Shown piece after piece: positions 30,180-40,196 of a stretch of 64,000 nucleotides of DNA (position 1 is its first letter; every line of letters begins with the position of its first letter). The stretch is from an uncultured Ruminococcus sp. GTDB taxonomy: Bacteria > Bacillota > Clostridia > Oscillospirales > Ruminococcaceae. The notes under the pieces were generated by a model. It saw only the letters and a program-made list of their open reading frames with translations, was not told the DNA's origin and made no database searches. The position numbers and the translations under genes were made by a program. The stretch lies in NCBI GenBank assembly GCA_945868475.1, contig CAMBLM010000002.1, positions 124,001 through 188,000 on the forward strand. Reading direction: 5' to 3'.

Positions 30180-30254
30180 TTATTTGTTTATCTGTACTTT
30201 TCGGCAGCTGCTCAAGGGGGCGGCTGCCTTTTGCTTTAAAAAGGAGGAAAAATT

Positions 30255-30500
30255 ATGAGGCTTGACAAATATCTTAAAGTAACAAGACTTATAAAGCGCA
30301 GAACGGTGGCAAACGAAGCCTGCGATGCCGATAAGATCGTTGTAAACGGAAAGGCAGCCCGTGCCTCCTACGACGTAAAGGTCGGCGATATAATCGAGAT
30401 AAATATGGGACAGAAGCCTCTCAAGGTAAAAGTCCTGAACGTTACCGAATATGCAACAAAGGAAAACGCAGCTGATAACTACGTTGTTGTGGAGGGCTGA
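30255..30500 (+). CDS. rqcP: S4 domain RNA-binding protein (RqcP/YabO-like)
   Basis: 81 aa; MRLDKYLKVTRLIKRRTVANEACDADKIVVNGKAA; downstream of mazG/HU. Confidence 0.85.
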   Translation: MRLDKYLKVTRLIKRRTVANEACDADKIVVNGKAARASYDVKVGDIIEINMGQKPLKVKVLNVTEYATKENAADNYVVVEG

Positions 30501-30503
30501 TAA

Positions 30504-30671
30504 ATGGAGTACCGCTACAAGGTCGGCATGATCGACGGCGACTATGCACATCTCTACCGTATTGATGACGGCAGCAATGATGAAATAACAGTTGCAATGG
30601 CACTCCTGCCCGAAGAGATAACAGAGGGCTGTGAGCTGCTTTGGAAAGATTTACAATACAGCATTATGTAA
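30504..30671 (+). CDS. small protein, DUF3006-like
   Basis: Not in the supplied track; MEYRYKVGMIDGDYAHLYRIDDGSNDEITVAMALLPEEITEGCELLWKDLQYSIM, 55 aa, 3 nt after the S4 gene. Confidence 0.6.
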   Translation: MEYRYKVGMIDGDYAHLYRIDDGSNDEITVAMALLPEEITEGCELLWKDLQYSIM

Positions 30672-30836
30672 AATTCGGAATTCGGAATGCGGAATTCGGA
30701 ATTAGCTTCGCTGTTCCATTAGAAATAAGATATTATAGAAAAAGGTGCAGTCATGTTTATTCATGATTGCACCTTTTTTCTGATATCAAATGGAATTATA
30801 ATAATTCCGCATTCCGAATTCCTAATTCCGAATTTA
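30672..30836. repeat. composite inverted-repeat/terminator element (E6)
   Basis: AATTCGGAATTCGGAATGCGGAATTCGGAATTAG / TAATTCCGCATTCCGAATTCCTAATTCCGAATT around AAAAAGGTGCAGTCATG..CATGATTGCACCTTTTT. Confidence 0.85.
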
Positions 30837-30838
30837 TC

Positions 30839-32209
30839 TTATTCTCTGTCCTCAAACTCAACGTATTCCTGCTTTTCGTGAACAGCCTTATATGCAGGAC
30901 GGATTATCTTGTTCGCGTTGACAAGCTCTTCCATACGGTGAGCTGACCAGCCTGCTATTCTTGCGATAGCAAAGAGCGGTGTGTAGAGTTCGCGCGGAAG
31001 GTCGAGCATTGTATATGCAAAACCGCTGTAGAAGTCAACGTTCGCCGAAACGCCCTTATAGATCTTTCGCTCGTCTGCGATGACCTGCGGAGCAAGACGT
31101 TCGATTGAGTTATAGAGTTTGAATTCTTTCTCTCTGCCCTTGGCTTTGGAGAGCTTTTCCACTGCCTGACGGAGGAGGTTCGCTCTCGGGTCGGAGATGG
31201 AATAAACTGCGTGACCCATACCGTAGATAAGTCCCGAGCGGTCGAAGCCCTCTTTATGAAGAAGCTTAACGAGGTAGTTCTTTATTTCGTCCTCGTCTTC
31301 CCAGTCGCTGATATGGTTCTTCATATCGTCGAACATCATTGAAACCTTGATATTCGCACCGCCGTGCTTAGGTCCTTTAAGTGAAGCGAGTGCTGCGGAG
31401 ATAGCGGAATAGGTATCTGTTCCCGATGAAGTTACGACGTGAGTTGTAAATGTAGAGTTATTACCGCCGCCGTGTTCAGCGTGGAGGACAAGTGCAAGGT
31501 CGAGGATAGACGCTTCAAGCTCGGTGAAGCTGCTGTCGGGACGGAGCATATGGAGGATATTTTCCGCGGTCGAATACTCTGCGACAGGCTGGTGGATAAA
31601 GAAGCTTCCGCCGTCGATATAGTAATTCTTTGCGTGGTAGCTGTAAACAGTGATGAGCGGCAGGAGCGAGATGAGTTCCATCGACTGGCGCATAACGTTT
31701 GGCAGCGAGAGGTCGTTCGGCGAGTCATCATAAGAATAAAGTGTGAGTATCCCTCTCGAAATGCCGTTCATGATATCTTCGCTCGGAGATTTCATAATGA
31801 TATCGCGGACGAAAGTAGTCGGAAGTCTGCGGTAATCCGCAAGGATACGCTTAAATTTTTCAAGCTGCTGCTCGTTCGGAAGCTCGCCGAGGAGAAGCAG
31901 GTAAGTTATTTCTTCAAAACCGAAGCGGCGTTTGCCGATAAAGCCGTTTACGAGGTCATTTATGTTATAGCCGCGGTAGTAAAGCTCGCCCTCACAGGGA
32001 ACGCTTTTGCCGTCAACGATCTTGGAAGAGATTATCTCGGAGATCTCGGTCAGTCCTGCGAGTACGCCCTTGCCGTTGATGTCGCGTAGTCCGCGCTTAA
32101 CGTCATATTTCGTATAAAGCTCGGGGTCAATGTTTCCGTTCTTTTTGCAGATCTCTGTAAGCTCGATAATTTCAGGAGTGACCTTTGCGAAGTTGTAGTT
32201 TGAAGCCAT
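30839..32209 (-). CDS. gltA: citrate/2-methylcitrate synthase
   Basis: 456 aa; LHAEHGGGNNSTFTTHVVTSSGTDTYSAISAALASLKGPKHGGAN. Confidence 0.95.
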   Translation of the reverse strand: MASNYNFAKVTPEIIELTEICKKNGNIDPELYTKYDVKRGLRDINGKGVLAGLTEISEIISSKIVDGKSVPCEGELYYRGYNINDLVNGFIGKRRFGFEEITYLLLLGELPNEQQLEKFKRILADYRRLPTTFVRDIIMKSPSEDIMNGISRGILTLYSYDDSPNDLSLPNVMRQSMELISLLPLITVYSYHAKNYYIDGGSFFIHQPVAEYSTAENILHMLRPDSSFTELEASILDLALVLHAEHGGGNNSTFTTHVVTSSGTDTYSAISAALASLKGPKHGGANIKVSMMFDDMKNHISDWEDEDEIKNYLVKLLHKEGFDRSGLIYGMGHAVYSISDPRANLLRQAVEKLSKAKGREKEFKLYNSIERLAPQVIADERKIYKGVSANVDFYSGFAYTMLDLPRELYTPLFAIARIAGWSAHRMEELVNANKIIRPAYKAVHEKQEYVEFEDRE

Positions 32210-32355
32210 TTAAGCATCTTTCCTTTCATAAAAAATTCGTTCATTCAAATCTATGATAAAATTTTAACATACTTTTTGAATATTTTCAAGTACAGCAGCG
32301 AAATTTTCATCATATTATCAGAAAAGTATTTACAAAAACAATAAACTGCAAAATA

Positions 32356-32658
32356 TTATGCAAAAAGCAAATAACCGACAATGACCACCGCGAGAGCAAG
32401 CTGGCAGGCGATGATAAGCGGGATACCGACCATAAAACGCTTCTGCTTGGTTTTATGGCGGAACTTTTTCATTGAGATGTACATTCCTACCGAGCCGCCT
32501 ATGAGGGAAACAAAAAACAGCGTTGGCTCGGAGATGCGGCGTTTACCGTTTTCAGCTTTTCTTTTATCAGAAAAAGCCATTGCAAAGCCGATGATGTTTA
32601 TTATAACAAAATATGCTGCAATGCTCGCTGCGATAGGGTGTTGCTTTAAAATATCCAT
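32356..32658 (-). CDS. DUF1294 family membrane protein
   Basis: 100 aa; FSDKRKAENGKRRISEPTLFFVSLIGGSVGMYISMKKFRHKTKQKRF. Confidence 0.85.
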   Translation of the reverse strand: MDILKQHPIAASIAAYFVIINIIGFAMAFSDKRKAENGKRRISEPTLFFVSLIGGSVGMYISMKKFRHKTKQKRFMVGIPLIIACQLALAVVIVGYLLFA

Positions 32659-32682
32659 AGATTCTCCTGTAAAAAAATCTTC

Positions 32683-32713
32683 GCAAAGGCGTTTTTCGTC
32701 TTTGCGAAGATAT
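32683..32713. terminator. terminator hairpin
   Basis: TCTTCGCAAAGGCG..CGTCTTTGCGAAGA. Confidence 0.7.
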
Positions 32714-32735
32714 ATAAGTTTACTGAAAACGCGGC

Positions 32736-35069
32736 TTATTCCTTGTTTTCATCATCATTCGAGGGTTCAAAGATAACATCATCGTCCGTTTCGGGAGCGG
32801 CGGGTTCGGCTTCGGCCGTAACGGTTTCATCTGCTTCTGAAGCCTCTTCGGTGTTCCCGTCAAGGCTGCCGATGTTATCGAAATCAAGCTCGCTGTCAAC
32901 AGCGGTCGTTTCGTCCGAATCGAAAACAGGGATATCAAGCTCGGGCGAAGCAGTCGGATCGTCTTCCGAAGCTGTTTCAACGGTTTCCTCGGGGACTTCG
33001 CTTTCGTCAAAATCGATCTTGAAGAAGTCGATCATATCGCGGAGGACTTCAGCCTGCTCGGACATATCGTTCGCAGCAGCGGAGCTTTGCTCAGCGGTCG
33101 AAGTCGTATTGTCAATTACGGCATTTACGCTGTTTACGCTGTTATAAATTTCTGAGATAAGGCTGTTCTGATGTTCTGCGCTTTCCGCAATGCTCTTGAC
33201 CTTTTCGTTGATCTCGGAAGCACCGAGGACGATCCTGTCGAGAGATTCGGCGGTGGTTTTCGCGATGGTAGTTCCGCGCTTGACATTTCGGAGCGAATCT
33301 TCGATAAGCTCGGAGGTCTGTTTTGCGGCATCTGCGCTCATATTTGCAAGGTTGCGGACTTCATCGGCCACAACTGCGAAGCCAAGTCCTGCATCGCCCG
33401 CTCTTGCGGCTTCGACAGCGGCATTGAGAGCGAGGATATTCGTCTGGAACGCGATATCATCAATAACGCGGATAATATCGGAGATCTGTGCGGACGACTT
33501 GGAGATATCCTCCATTGAGCTAAGCATCTTCGTCATTTCGTGGTTGCAGGAGTTGATCTGCTCCTCAATATTTGCGGCGAGGACTTCGGTATCCGAAGCG
33601 GATTTAACGGAATCGGAAATATGTCCTACGATGTTTTCCATACGGTTCGATACTTCGCTGACAGCCTCGGACTGACGTGCTGCGCCATCGCTCAAAAGCT
33701 GCGAACCCGATGCGACCTGCGAAGCACACATTGTAACGGTATTCGCGGATTCGCTGATCTTGCCGAATGTTTTTCTGAGCTGCGAAAGGATAGCGTTGAA
33801 GCTTTCCTTTATCTTGACGAAATCTCCGCGGAACTCTCCGTCCATTTCAAAGGCAAGGTTTCCCTCGGCGATCATGCCAAGTACTTCGGATATCTGTTCG
33901 ATATATGTACGAAGTGAAGCAACAGTTTGTGCGAGTGACTCGGAAAGGACGCCGACTTCGTTCTTCTGCCTGATAACAGGTGTATCGGCGGAAAGGTCGC
34001 CGTCCGAAAGTGCTTTAAGTCTTGCTGTAACGCCGATTATCGGGTTTACAACGCCGTTCATGATAATGAATGTGCAGATGAAAGCTGCAACTATAAGCAC
34101 AACGGAGAACACAATGATTACCGTTGTAGTTGTTTTGAGTGTGCCGTTGAAGTCGGCTTCAGGTCCGACAAGGATAAGCGACCAGTCGCTGCCCTCGATA
34201 GGAGCATACGCAACTCGGCTCTTTACACCGTTGACAACAATGCTTTCGCTGCCCGACTCGCCGCTCATTGCGAGTGACTGTATCTCTGCGATAGCTGCAT
34301 AGCTGCTGTCGGATTCCGCAAGGGTGTTATAGTTCACTGCGTTGACAACATTGTTGATGTCGTTTGAAGCGATCATCGTACCCTCGGAATTGATTATGTA
34401 AGCTGTGGAATTTTCGCTGAACTGAACGGAATTTACGATATCGGAAAGTATCTGTGCATCGTAGTAGGCAACGAGAACATAGCTTGTGATGCTTGATGTT
34501 CCCGAAACTGCAATGATAAATTCCGAGCCGCTGCCGTCCTCATACGGGATAGGTTCTGTGATAGCAATGCCCTTTGACTTTGCCGTCTGATAAACCTCAA
34601 GGTCTTTGAGTGCTTCTGCGCTTTTAGCGTCAAATCTGTCCGAGCCGATGAAGAAATCACCCATTTTGAACATCGCGAAATCCTTTACATCGAGCTTATA
34701 CTCATTAAACATATATTTGAGATAAGACGAAGCTCCCTTTGAAGCGCCGATATTGTCGCTGCAAAGTGTTTTCTGAAAAGCGGTATCGGTCTTGGTTTTG
34801 AGCATGGAAATTTTAACGCTTACGTCAGATGACGCCTCTGTTGTGATAGGCGTTATCATCTGATTAACGGTCGATTTTACACCTCTCGAAAGTGAAAAAT
34901 AGTTGACGAAAGCAAGCAGCAGAACGACAATGAGCGACATTACGCATACGAAGATAATGAGCTTTGTCTTGATGCTGTTGCGGTTCAGCTTAAAATAACT
35001 GAGGTCAAACTTCTTTTTAACCTTTATATCTGACATTTTCTTGTTTTTTTGTAATTTTGACTTTGCCAT
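32736..35069 (-). CDS. methyl-accepting chemotaxis protein with extracytoplasmic dCache-like sensor
   Basis: Signalling motif [40 protein letters not shown]; two TMs; start placed at [11 protein letters not shown]. Confidence 0.93.
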   Translation of the reverse strand: MAKSKLQKNKKMSDIKVKKKFDLSYFKLNRNSIKTKLIIFVCVMSLIVVLLLAFVNYFSLSRGVKSTVNQMITPITTEASSDVSVKISMLKTKTDTAFQKTLCSDNIGASKGASSYLKYMFNEYKLDVKDFAMFKMGDFFIGSDRFDAKSAEALKDLEVYQTAKSKGIAITEPIPYEDGSGSEFIIAVSGTSSITSYVLVAYYDAQILSDIVNSVQFSENSTAYIINSEGTMIASNDINNVVNAVNYNTLAESDSSYAAIAEIQSLAMSGESGSESIVVNGVKSRVAYAPIEGSDWSLILVGPEADFNGTLKTTTTVIIVFSVVLIVAAFICTFIIMNGVVNPIIGVTARLKALSDGDLSADTPVIRQKNEVGVLSESLAQTVASLRTYIEQISEVLGMIAEGNLAFEMDGEFRGDFVKIKESFNAILSQLRKTFGKISESANTVTMCASQVASGSQLLSDGAARQSEAVSEVSNRMENIVGHISDSVKSASDTEVLAANIEEQINSCNHEMTKMLSSMEDISKSSAQISDIIRVIDDIAFQTNILALNAAVEAARAGDAGLGFAVVADEVRNLANMSADAAKQTSELIEDSLRNVKRGTTIAKTTAESLDRIVLGASEINEKVKSIAESAEHQNSLISEIYNSVNSVNAVIDNTTSTAEQSSAAANDMSEQAEVLRDMIDFFKIDFDESEVPEETVETASEDDPTASPELDIPVFDSDETTAVDSELDFDNIGSLDGNTEEASEADETVTAEAEPAAPETDDDVIFEPSNDDENKE

Positions 35070-35219
35070 ACCAAAACCCTCCCCATAGGGTGTACATTCT
35101 TTGTTTTTATTGTACCACTTTATAACACTCAATATATCAAATTTCTGTGAATTTTTACAATAAACAGTGCAATAAAAAAGGATTTTTATGTATTTCGCTT
35201 TACTGCAACAAAGCAAAAG

Positions 35220-35262
35220 AGCCGGACAGCTTTGAAAATAACTGTCCGGCTCTTAGTTTTTT
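35220..35262. terminator. terminator hairpin of the ECF gene
   Basis: AGAGCCGGACAG..CTGTCCGGCTCT followed by poly-T/A. Confidence 0.8.
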
Positions 35263-35386
35263 TAGCAGAAATCCGTAAAATTTGTTATGCTTATCTCTTA
35301 TCGGAATGTGCACAAAAAATCAAGCGAAAGGTTAAATATATGACTTTTGCGACGATTTTTGTCTGCACATTAATTAGAGATCAGCA

Positions 35387-35959
35387 TTAAGCTGCGGTCT
35401 TGTGTATCTTACCTGCAACTCGTTTGTATATTACCTGTACAGCAGGGAGAACAGCCGCACAGAGTATGCAGTAAACAACAGCCTGAAGCGATATCGCACT
35501 GAGTCTGATGAAGAACTGCTCTTTCGTGTTCGACATAAAGCCTGCCGACATAAGTATTGCCGTGTTGAGCAGAAGATTTATCACGAATGAATCGATGAGT
35601 CTTGCGACAACAGCCATAATGGCGAGTTTCTTGCCCTCTTTTTTGTAAAGACAAATACCGAATACAAGTCCCTCGAGTGCCGCTGTTACGGTGAGAAGCG
35701 GAAACGGTGCCTGACCGCTGACAAGACAGCCGATAAGGTCGCCTGCGACAGCTGCAAGCGTTGCAGGGATCGGTCCGAAGAACATTCCTACGACTGCGAG
35801 TGCGAAGAACGCAACGTTTATTTTGAGGAACGCGCCGACCTTGAACGAAAACATATCGAGAATGATGAAAAGTGCAGTCATAAGTCCTGCCATAGCAAGA
35901 CACTTAGCGCTTTTCAGCTCCTTTGCGGAGCTTGTGAAGACAGAAAAAAAGCCTTTCAT
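35387..35959 (-). CDS. folT: ECF transporter S component, probable folate (FolT-like)
   Basis: Six-TM protein; LMTALFIILDMFSFKVGAFLKINVAFFALAVVGMFFGP; AAGGAGG RBS sets the start; THF riboswitch upstream. Confidence 0.85.
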   Translation of the reverse strand: MKGFFSVFTSSAKELKSAKCLAMAGLMTALFIILDMFSFKVGAFLKINVAFFALAVVGMFFGPIPATLAAVAGDLIGCLVSGQAPFPLLTVTAALEGLVFGICLYKKEGKKLAIMAVVARLIDSFVINLLLNTAILMSAGFMSNTKEQFFIRLSAISLQAVVYCILCAAVLPAVQVIYKRVAGKIHKTAA

Positions 35960-36026
35960 TTTTACCTCCTTAAAATATTGCTGTTTGTGCATATCGGGAG
36001 GAATGAAAAGCTCCTGTTATGCATTT

Positions 36027-36126
36027 CAGCGGGATGCAAGAACTGAACCGCAAGCCTTGAAAGCTTTTCGTTCCGCCGGCAACTCCCCGTCCGTCGGACA
36101 CTTGTACGCTCAGTTCTCTACTCTGT
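36027..36126 (-). promoter_or_regulatory. tetrahydrofolate (THF) riboswitch
   Basis: RNA CAGAGUAGAGAACUGAGCGUACAAGUGUCC..GGGGAGUUGCC..GAACGAAAAGC..GCUUGCGGUUCAGUUCUUGCAUCCCGCUG matches THF-I conserved blocks; P2 AGAACUGA/UCAGUUCU pairs. Confidence 0.85.
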
Positions 36127-36363
36127 AAATGCGTATTTCTGCTATAAAAAGTTGATATATTTCATCAACAGCTATTATTGTATCACTTTTATGTGAAAAA
36201 GTCAAGGATTTTTTTACCGTAATACACGGTATTTCAACGATTAAATGTGAACTTTTGATGTGAATGTATTATGAATTGCTGTATTTACCGCAGGTGACGG
36301 GTCACTATCCCTTTTTTTGAACGGCATTGGTGACTGTGGGACGAGCGACACGTTCCTGCAATT

Positions 36364-36852
36364 TCACGCAATAAACTTTCTCGGTCGGAACGGCGTTTCG
36401 AGCGTTCTCTTTACCTTGAACCAGAAGCTTGTTTCAAATTCTATCGGCTGAACGAATATCGACCTTATTCCCGAAAGGTTCGCGCCGAGAATATCCGTAA
36501 ATATCTGGTCGCCGACAGCGCAGGTTTCTTTTCTTTTTACGCCAAGCCGTTTCATTGCCTCTTTCATTCCCTTTGGGAGCGGTTTTCTGCCCTCGGGAAC
36601 AAAGTCAAGCCCCAATCTTTCGGCAAACGGTGCTACCCTCGGAGGGTGATTGTTCGACACAATGATGAGCTTTATCCCCTCGCCTTTTACGGCGGCAAGC
36701 CACTCGTCTATGCCCTCTATCGGCGTGGGGTTATTATGCGTTGTGAGCGTATTGTCAACGTCGAGTATCACCGCTTTGACGCCCATTTCCGCCAGCGTTT
36801 GCGGCGGTATATTCAGTATGCTTTTATATGCTTTGGTCGGTCTGAACAGCAT
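36364..36852 (-). CDS. YqeG family HAD-IIIA phosphatase
   Basis: KAVILDVDNTLTTHN, LIIVSNN, AVGDQIFTDILGAN. Confidence 0.92.
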   Translation of the reverse strand: MLFRPTKAYKSILNIPPQTLAEMGVKAVILDVDNTLTTHNNPTPIEGIDEWLAAVKGEGIKLIIVSNNHPPRVAPFAERLGLDFVPEGRKPLPKGMKEAMKRLGVKRKETCAVGDQIFTDILGANLSGIRSIFVQPIEFETSFWFKVKRTLETPFRPRKFIA

Positions 36853-36867
36853 TTTTTCCTCTCCTGA

Positions 36868-37022
36868 TACTAAACACCAATAAAACTATAGACAAAAAAT
36901 CTGCGTCAAAACTATATAAAACAGTTTTCAACATCAAGCTGTTTTCAACATCAAGCTGTTTTCAACAGCTGCGGGATTTTGCTTGATTTTTTGTACACAT
37001 TCCAATTAGATATTAGCATAAA
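36868..37022. mobile_element. degenerate MITE-like element copy 3 with internal 17-bp tandem repeat
   Basis: Left end TACTAAACACCAATAAAA identical to copies 1 and 2; (GTTTTCAACATCAAGCT)x2.7 at 36924-36970; right end diverged. Confidence 0.55.
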
Positions 37023-37025
37023 ATA

Positions 37026-37060
37026 AGAACGGCGACAGTTTGACCCTGCCGCCGTTCTTG
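37026..37060. terminator. terminator hairpin of rpsU
   Basis: AAGAACGGCG..CGCCGTTCTT. Confidence 0.7.
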
Positions 37061-37077
37061 ACTAAAGCGATAAATTA

Positions 37078-37251
37078 TTAATATTTACGCTTACGAGCAG
37101 CTTCGGACTTCTTCTTACGCTTTACCGAAGGCTTCTCATAGTGTTCTCTTTTACGAACTTCAGCGATAACGCCGTCCTTTGCGCAACTTCTCTTAAAACG
37201 CTTAAGAGCAGTTTCCAAAGATTCGTTCTTACCAACACGAATTTCTGCCAA
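37078..37251 (-). CDS. rpsU: 30S ribosomal protein S21
   Basis: Not in the supplied track; 57 aa [60 protein letters not shown] start with GGGAGGG RBS. Confidence 0.95.
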   Translation of the reverse strand: MAEIRVGKNESLETALKRFKRSCAKDGVIAEVRKREHYEKPSVKRKKKSEAARKRKY

Positions 37252-37399
37252 TTTTATTCCCTCCCTTTGCCGCTCAGGCAGAGGATGATATAAGATATAA
37301 CTACATTATTATACAATATAAATCCCGAATTGTCAAGGGTTATCCGAAAAATCCTGCACAAATTTGACGAGATTTTTTGTAAACAATGAGCTAAAATGC

Positions 37400-39808
37400 T
37401 TACTTTGCAACGATATTTACAAGTCTGCCCTTAACGTAGATCTCCTTGACGATATTCTTGCCGTCAATTGCAGCCTTAACATCGGCATTTTCCTTTGCGA
37501 GCGCAAGAACTTCGTCCTGCTCTGCATTTGTCGGGATCATGAGTTTTGCCTTTACCTTGCCGTTGATCTGGACTGCGATCTCGATCTCATCGTCAACGCA
37601 GAGAGCATCGTCATATTCTGCCCACTTCTGTTCGCTCAAAATTTCACCAAAGAGCTTCTGATACATTTCCTCGGTCATGTGGGGAGCGAACGGATTGAGA
37701 ATGATAAGGAACGATTTGAGTTCAGCCTTGTTGATGCTGCCGATCTCGTATATCTTGTTTACGAAGCTCATCATTGCCGCAACAGCGGTGTTGAACTTCA
37801 TCTTTTCGATATCCTCGGATACCTTTTTAATGGTCTTGTGCATGATCGAAACCATTTCGGGACGGTATTCATCGCCGTCAACGACCATATCCTGAAGATT
37901 CCAGATCCTGTCGAGGAATCTCTTGCAGCCCATCATGCTCTTCTCGCTCCAGGGAGCAGCCTGCTCATAGTCACCCATAAAGAGGACATAGGTACGGAGA
38001 ACATCTGCACCGAGCTTATCGATAACGTCGTTAGGGTCAACTGTATTTCCTCTCGACTTGCTCATCTTTTCGCCGTCTTCACCGAGGATAAGACCCTGAG
38101 CGGTTCTCTTTGCGTAAGGCTCATCGCAGGGAACTTCGCCGATGTCATAGAGGAATCTGTGCCAGAAACGGGAGTAGATCATGTGACGTGTAACATGTTC
38201 CATACCGCCGTTGTACCAGTCAACAGGCATCCAGTATTCAAGCGCTTCCTTTGAGGCGAACGCATTGTCATTGTTCGGGTCGCAGTAGCGGAGGAAGTAC
38301 CATGAAGAACCTGCCCACTGAGGCATTGTATCGGTTTCACGCTTTGCATCGCCGCCGCACTTAGGACACTTGCAGTTTACGAAAGAATCGATCTTCGCAA
38401 GAGGAGATTCGCCGTCCGTTCCCGGTGCGAAATTCTCTACCGGAGGGAGCTTTAACGGAAGCTCGTCATAAGGAACGGCAACATCGCCGCACTTAGGACA
38501 ATGTACTATCGGGATAGGTTCGCCCCAGTAACGCTGACGGTTGAATGCCCAGTCCTTCATCTTGTACTGAACGCCCTTTTCGCCGACGCCCTTTTCTGCG
38601 AGGATCTCGAGCATCTTTGCGATAGTGTCTTTCTTGTTTGTAAGGCCGTTAAGTACGCCCGAATTTATCATTTCGCCCTCGCCTGTATAGGCTTCCTTTT
38701 CAACATCGCCGCCCTTGATAACAGGGATAATGTCGATGCCGAACTTCTTTGCGAAATCGTAGTCACGGGTATCATGTGCAGGAACAGCCATAATTGCGCC
38801 TGTGCCGTAGCCCATCATTACATAGTCGGAAATATATACGGGAATTTCCTTTTCCGTGATAGGATTGATCGCTGTAAGTCCCTCGATCTTAACGCCCGTC
38901 TTGTCCTTTACAAGCTGTGTACGCTCGAATTCGGACTTCTTTGCGCACTCTGCCTTGTAAGCGTCGAGGTCGGCAATATTGCTTATCTCGTCACGATACT
39001 TTTCGATGATCGGGTGTTCGGGGGCAATTACCATAAAGGTTACGCCGTAAAGGGTGTCGGGACGTGTTGTATAAATGCGGAGAGTTTCGTCCTTGCCCTT
39101 GATCCTGAAGTTTACGAATGCGCCCGTTGACTTGCCTATCCAGTTTTCCTGCTGGAGTCTGATGTTAGGGAGATAGTCAACCTCGTCAAGGCCCTGAAGG
39201 AGCTTGTCTGCGTATTCGGTAATACGGAGATACCAGACTTCCTTTTTCTTCTGAACAACGTCGCTGTGGCAGATATCGCACTTGCCGCCCTGCGAATCTT
39301 CATTGGAGAGGACTACCTTACAGCTTGGGCAGTAGTTTACAAGGGTAGTATCTCTGAAAACAAGACCCTTTTCAAACATTTTAAGGAATATCCACTGCGT
39401 CCACTTGTAGTAGTTTTCGTCTGTGGTATCGATAACTCTTGACCAGTCGAACGAGAATCCGACCTTTTTGAGCTGATTTGTGAACTTCTTTATATTGTTG
39501 TCGGTAATGATACGGGGGTGAACTCCGTCCTTGATAGCGGTGTTCTCGGTAGGAAGTCCATATGCGTCAAAACCGATCGGGAAGAGTACGTTGTAGCCCT
39601 GAAGGCGGCGTTTTCTCGAAACGACTTCAAGTCCCGAATAAGCCTTGATATGACCAACATGCATACCGTGACCCGATGGATACGGGAACTCAACAAGTCC
39701 GTAGAACTTTGGCTTTTTGCTGCCCGTTTCAGCCTTGAAGCAGTCATGCTCCTCCCAGTATTTCTGCCACTTCTGTTCGGAAGCGGCGAAGTCATAGCGT
39801 TCTGCCAT
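37400..39808 (-). CDS. leuS: leucyl-tRNA synthetase
   Basis: 802 aa; FPYPSGHGMHVGHIKAY (HIGH) and KMSKSRGN. Confidence 0.97.
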   Translation of the reverse strand: MAERYDFAASEQKWQKYWEEHDCFKAETGSKKPKFYGLVEFPYPSGHGMHVGHIKAYSGLEVVSRKRRLQGYNVLFPIGFDAYGLPTENTAIKDGVHPRIITDNNIKKFTNQLKKVGFSFDWSRVIDTTDENYYKWTQWIFLKMFEKGLVFRDTTLVNYCPSCKVVLSNEDSQGGKCDICHSDVVQKKKEVWYLRITEYADKLLQGLDEVDYLPNIRLQQENWIGKSTGAFVNFRIKGKDETLRIYTTRPDTLYGVTFMVIAPEHPIIEKYRDEISNIADLDAYKAECAKKSEFERTQLVKDKTGVKIEGLTAINPITEKEIPVYISDYVMMGYGTGAIMAVPAHDTRDYDFAKKFGIDIIPVIKGGDVEKEAYTGEGEMINSGVLNGLTNKKDTIAKMLEILAEKGVGEKGVQYKMKDWAFNRQRYWGEPIPIVHCPKCGDVAVPYDELPLKLPPVENFAPGTDGESPLAKIDSFVNCKCPKCGGDAKRETDTMPQWAGSSWYFLRYCDPNNDNAFASKEALEYWMPVDWYNGGMEHVTRHMIYSRFWHRFLYDIGEVPCDEPYAKRTAQGLILGEDGEKMSKSRGNTVDPNDVIDKLGADVLRTYVLFMGDYEQAAPWSEKSMMGCKRFLDRIWNLQDMVVDGDEYRPEMVSIMHKTIKKVSEDIEKMKFNTAVAAMMSFVNKIYEIGSINKAELKSFLIILNPFAPHMTEEMYQKLFGEILSEQKWAEYDDALCVDDEIEIAVQINGKVKAKLMIPTNAEQDEVLALAKENADVKAAIDGKNIVKEIYVKGRLVNIVAK

Positions 39809-39832
39809 TTATATCAATCCTTTTCATAAAAA

Positions 39833-40195
39833 TTACTTTATCCAAGCGGAAATGTCAACTTCTTCGCCGTCTGCCCAAAGTCTTTCAAGGTTGTAGAATT
39901 CTCTCTGATCCCTTGAAAAAACATGGATGATGATATCCGAGTAATCGAGGACGATCCAGTTTGAACCATTGTTGCCCTGAACGCTGTGCGGCTGAACGCC
40001 CTGCTCGCTGAGTCTGAAGTCAACTTCGTCGGCAAGTGCCCTCGTCTGAGTGGAGCTTGTGCCGTCCGCGATAACGAAATAGTCGGCAAGAATGGAAATA
40101 TCCTTTATTTTTATTACCTTTATATCTTCGGCCTTTTTGCTGTCAAGCGCCTTAACGGCGATCTCAAGTATCTGCTGCTGTGTAAGCTCTGCCAT
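39833..40195 (-). CDS. rsfS: ribosome silencing factor
   Basis: ADYFVIADGTSSTQTRALADEV, WIVLDYSDIIIHVF; start at MAELTQQQ. Confidence 0.95.
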   Translation of the reverse strand: MAELTQQQILEIAVKALDSKKAEDIKVIKIKDISILADYFVIADGTSSTQTRALADEVDFRLSEQGVQPHSVQGNNGSNWIVLDYSDIIIHVFSRDQREFYNLERLWADGEEVDISAWIK

Positions 40196-40196
40196 C

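Noticed and set aside
36924-36970. Possible CRISPR-like repeats
   Set aside because: 17-bp units are directly adjacent with no spacers; a simple tandem repeat inside a MITE-like element. No cas genes in the window.
37364-38254. 296-aa plus-strand ORF
   Set aside because: Antisense to leuS; shadow ORF.
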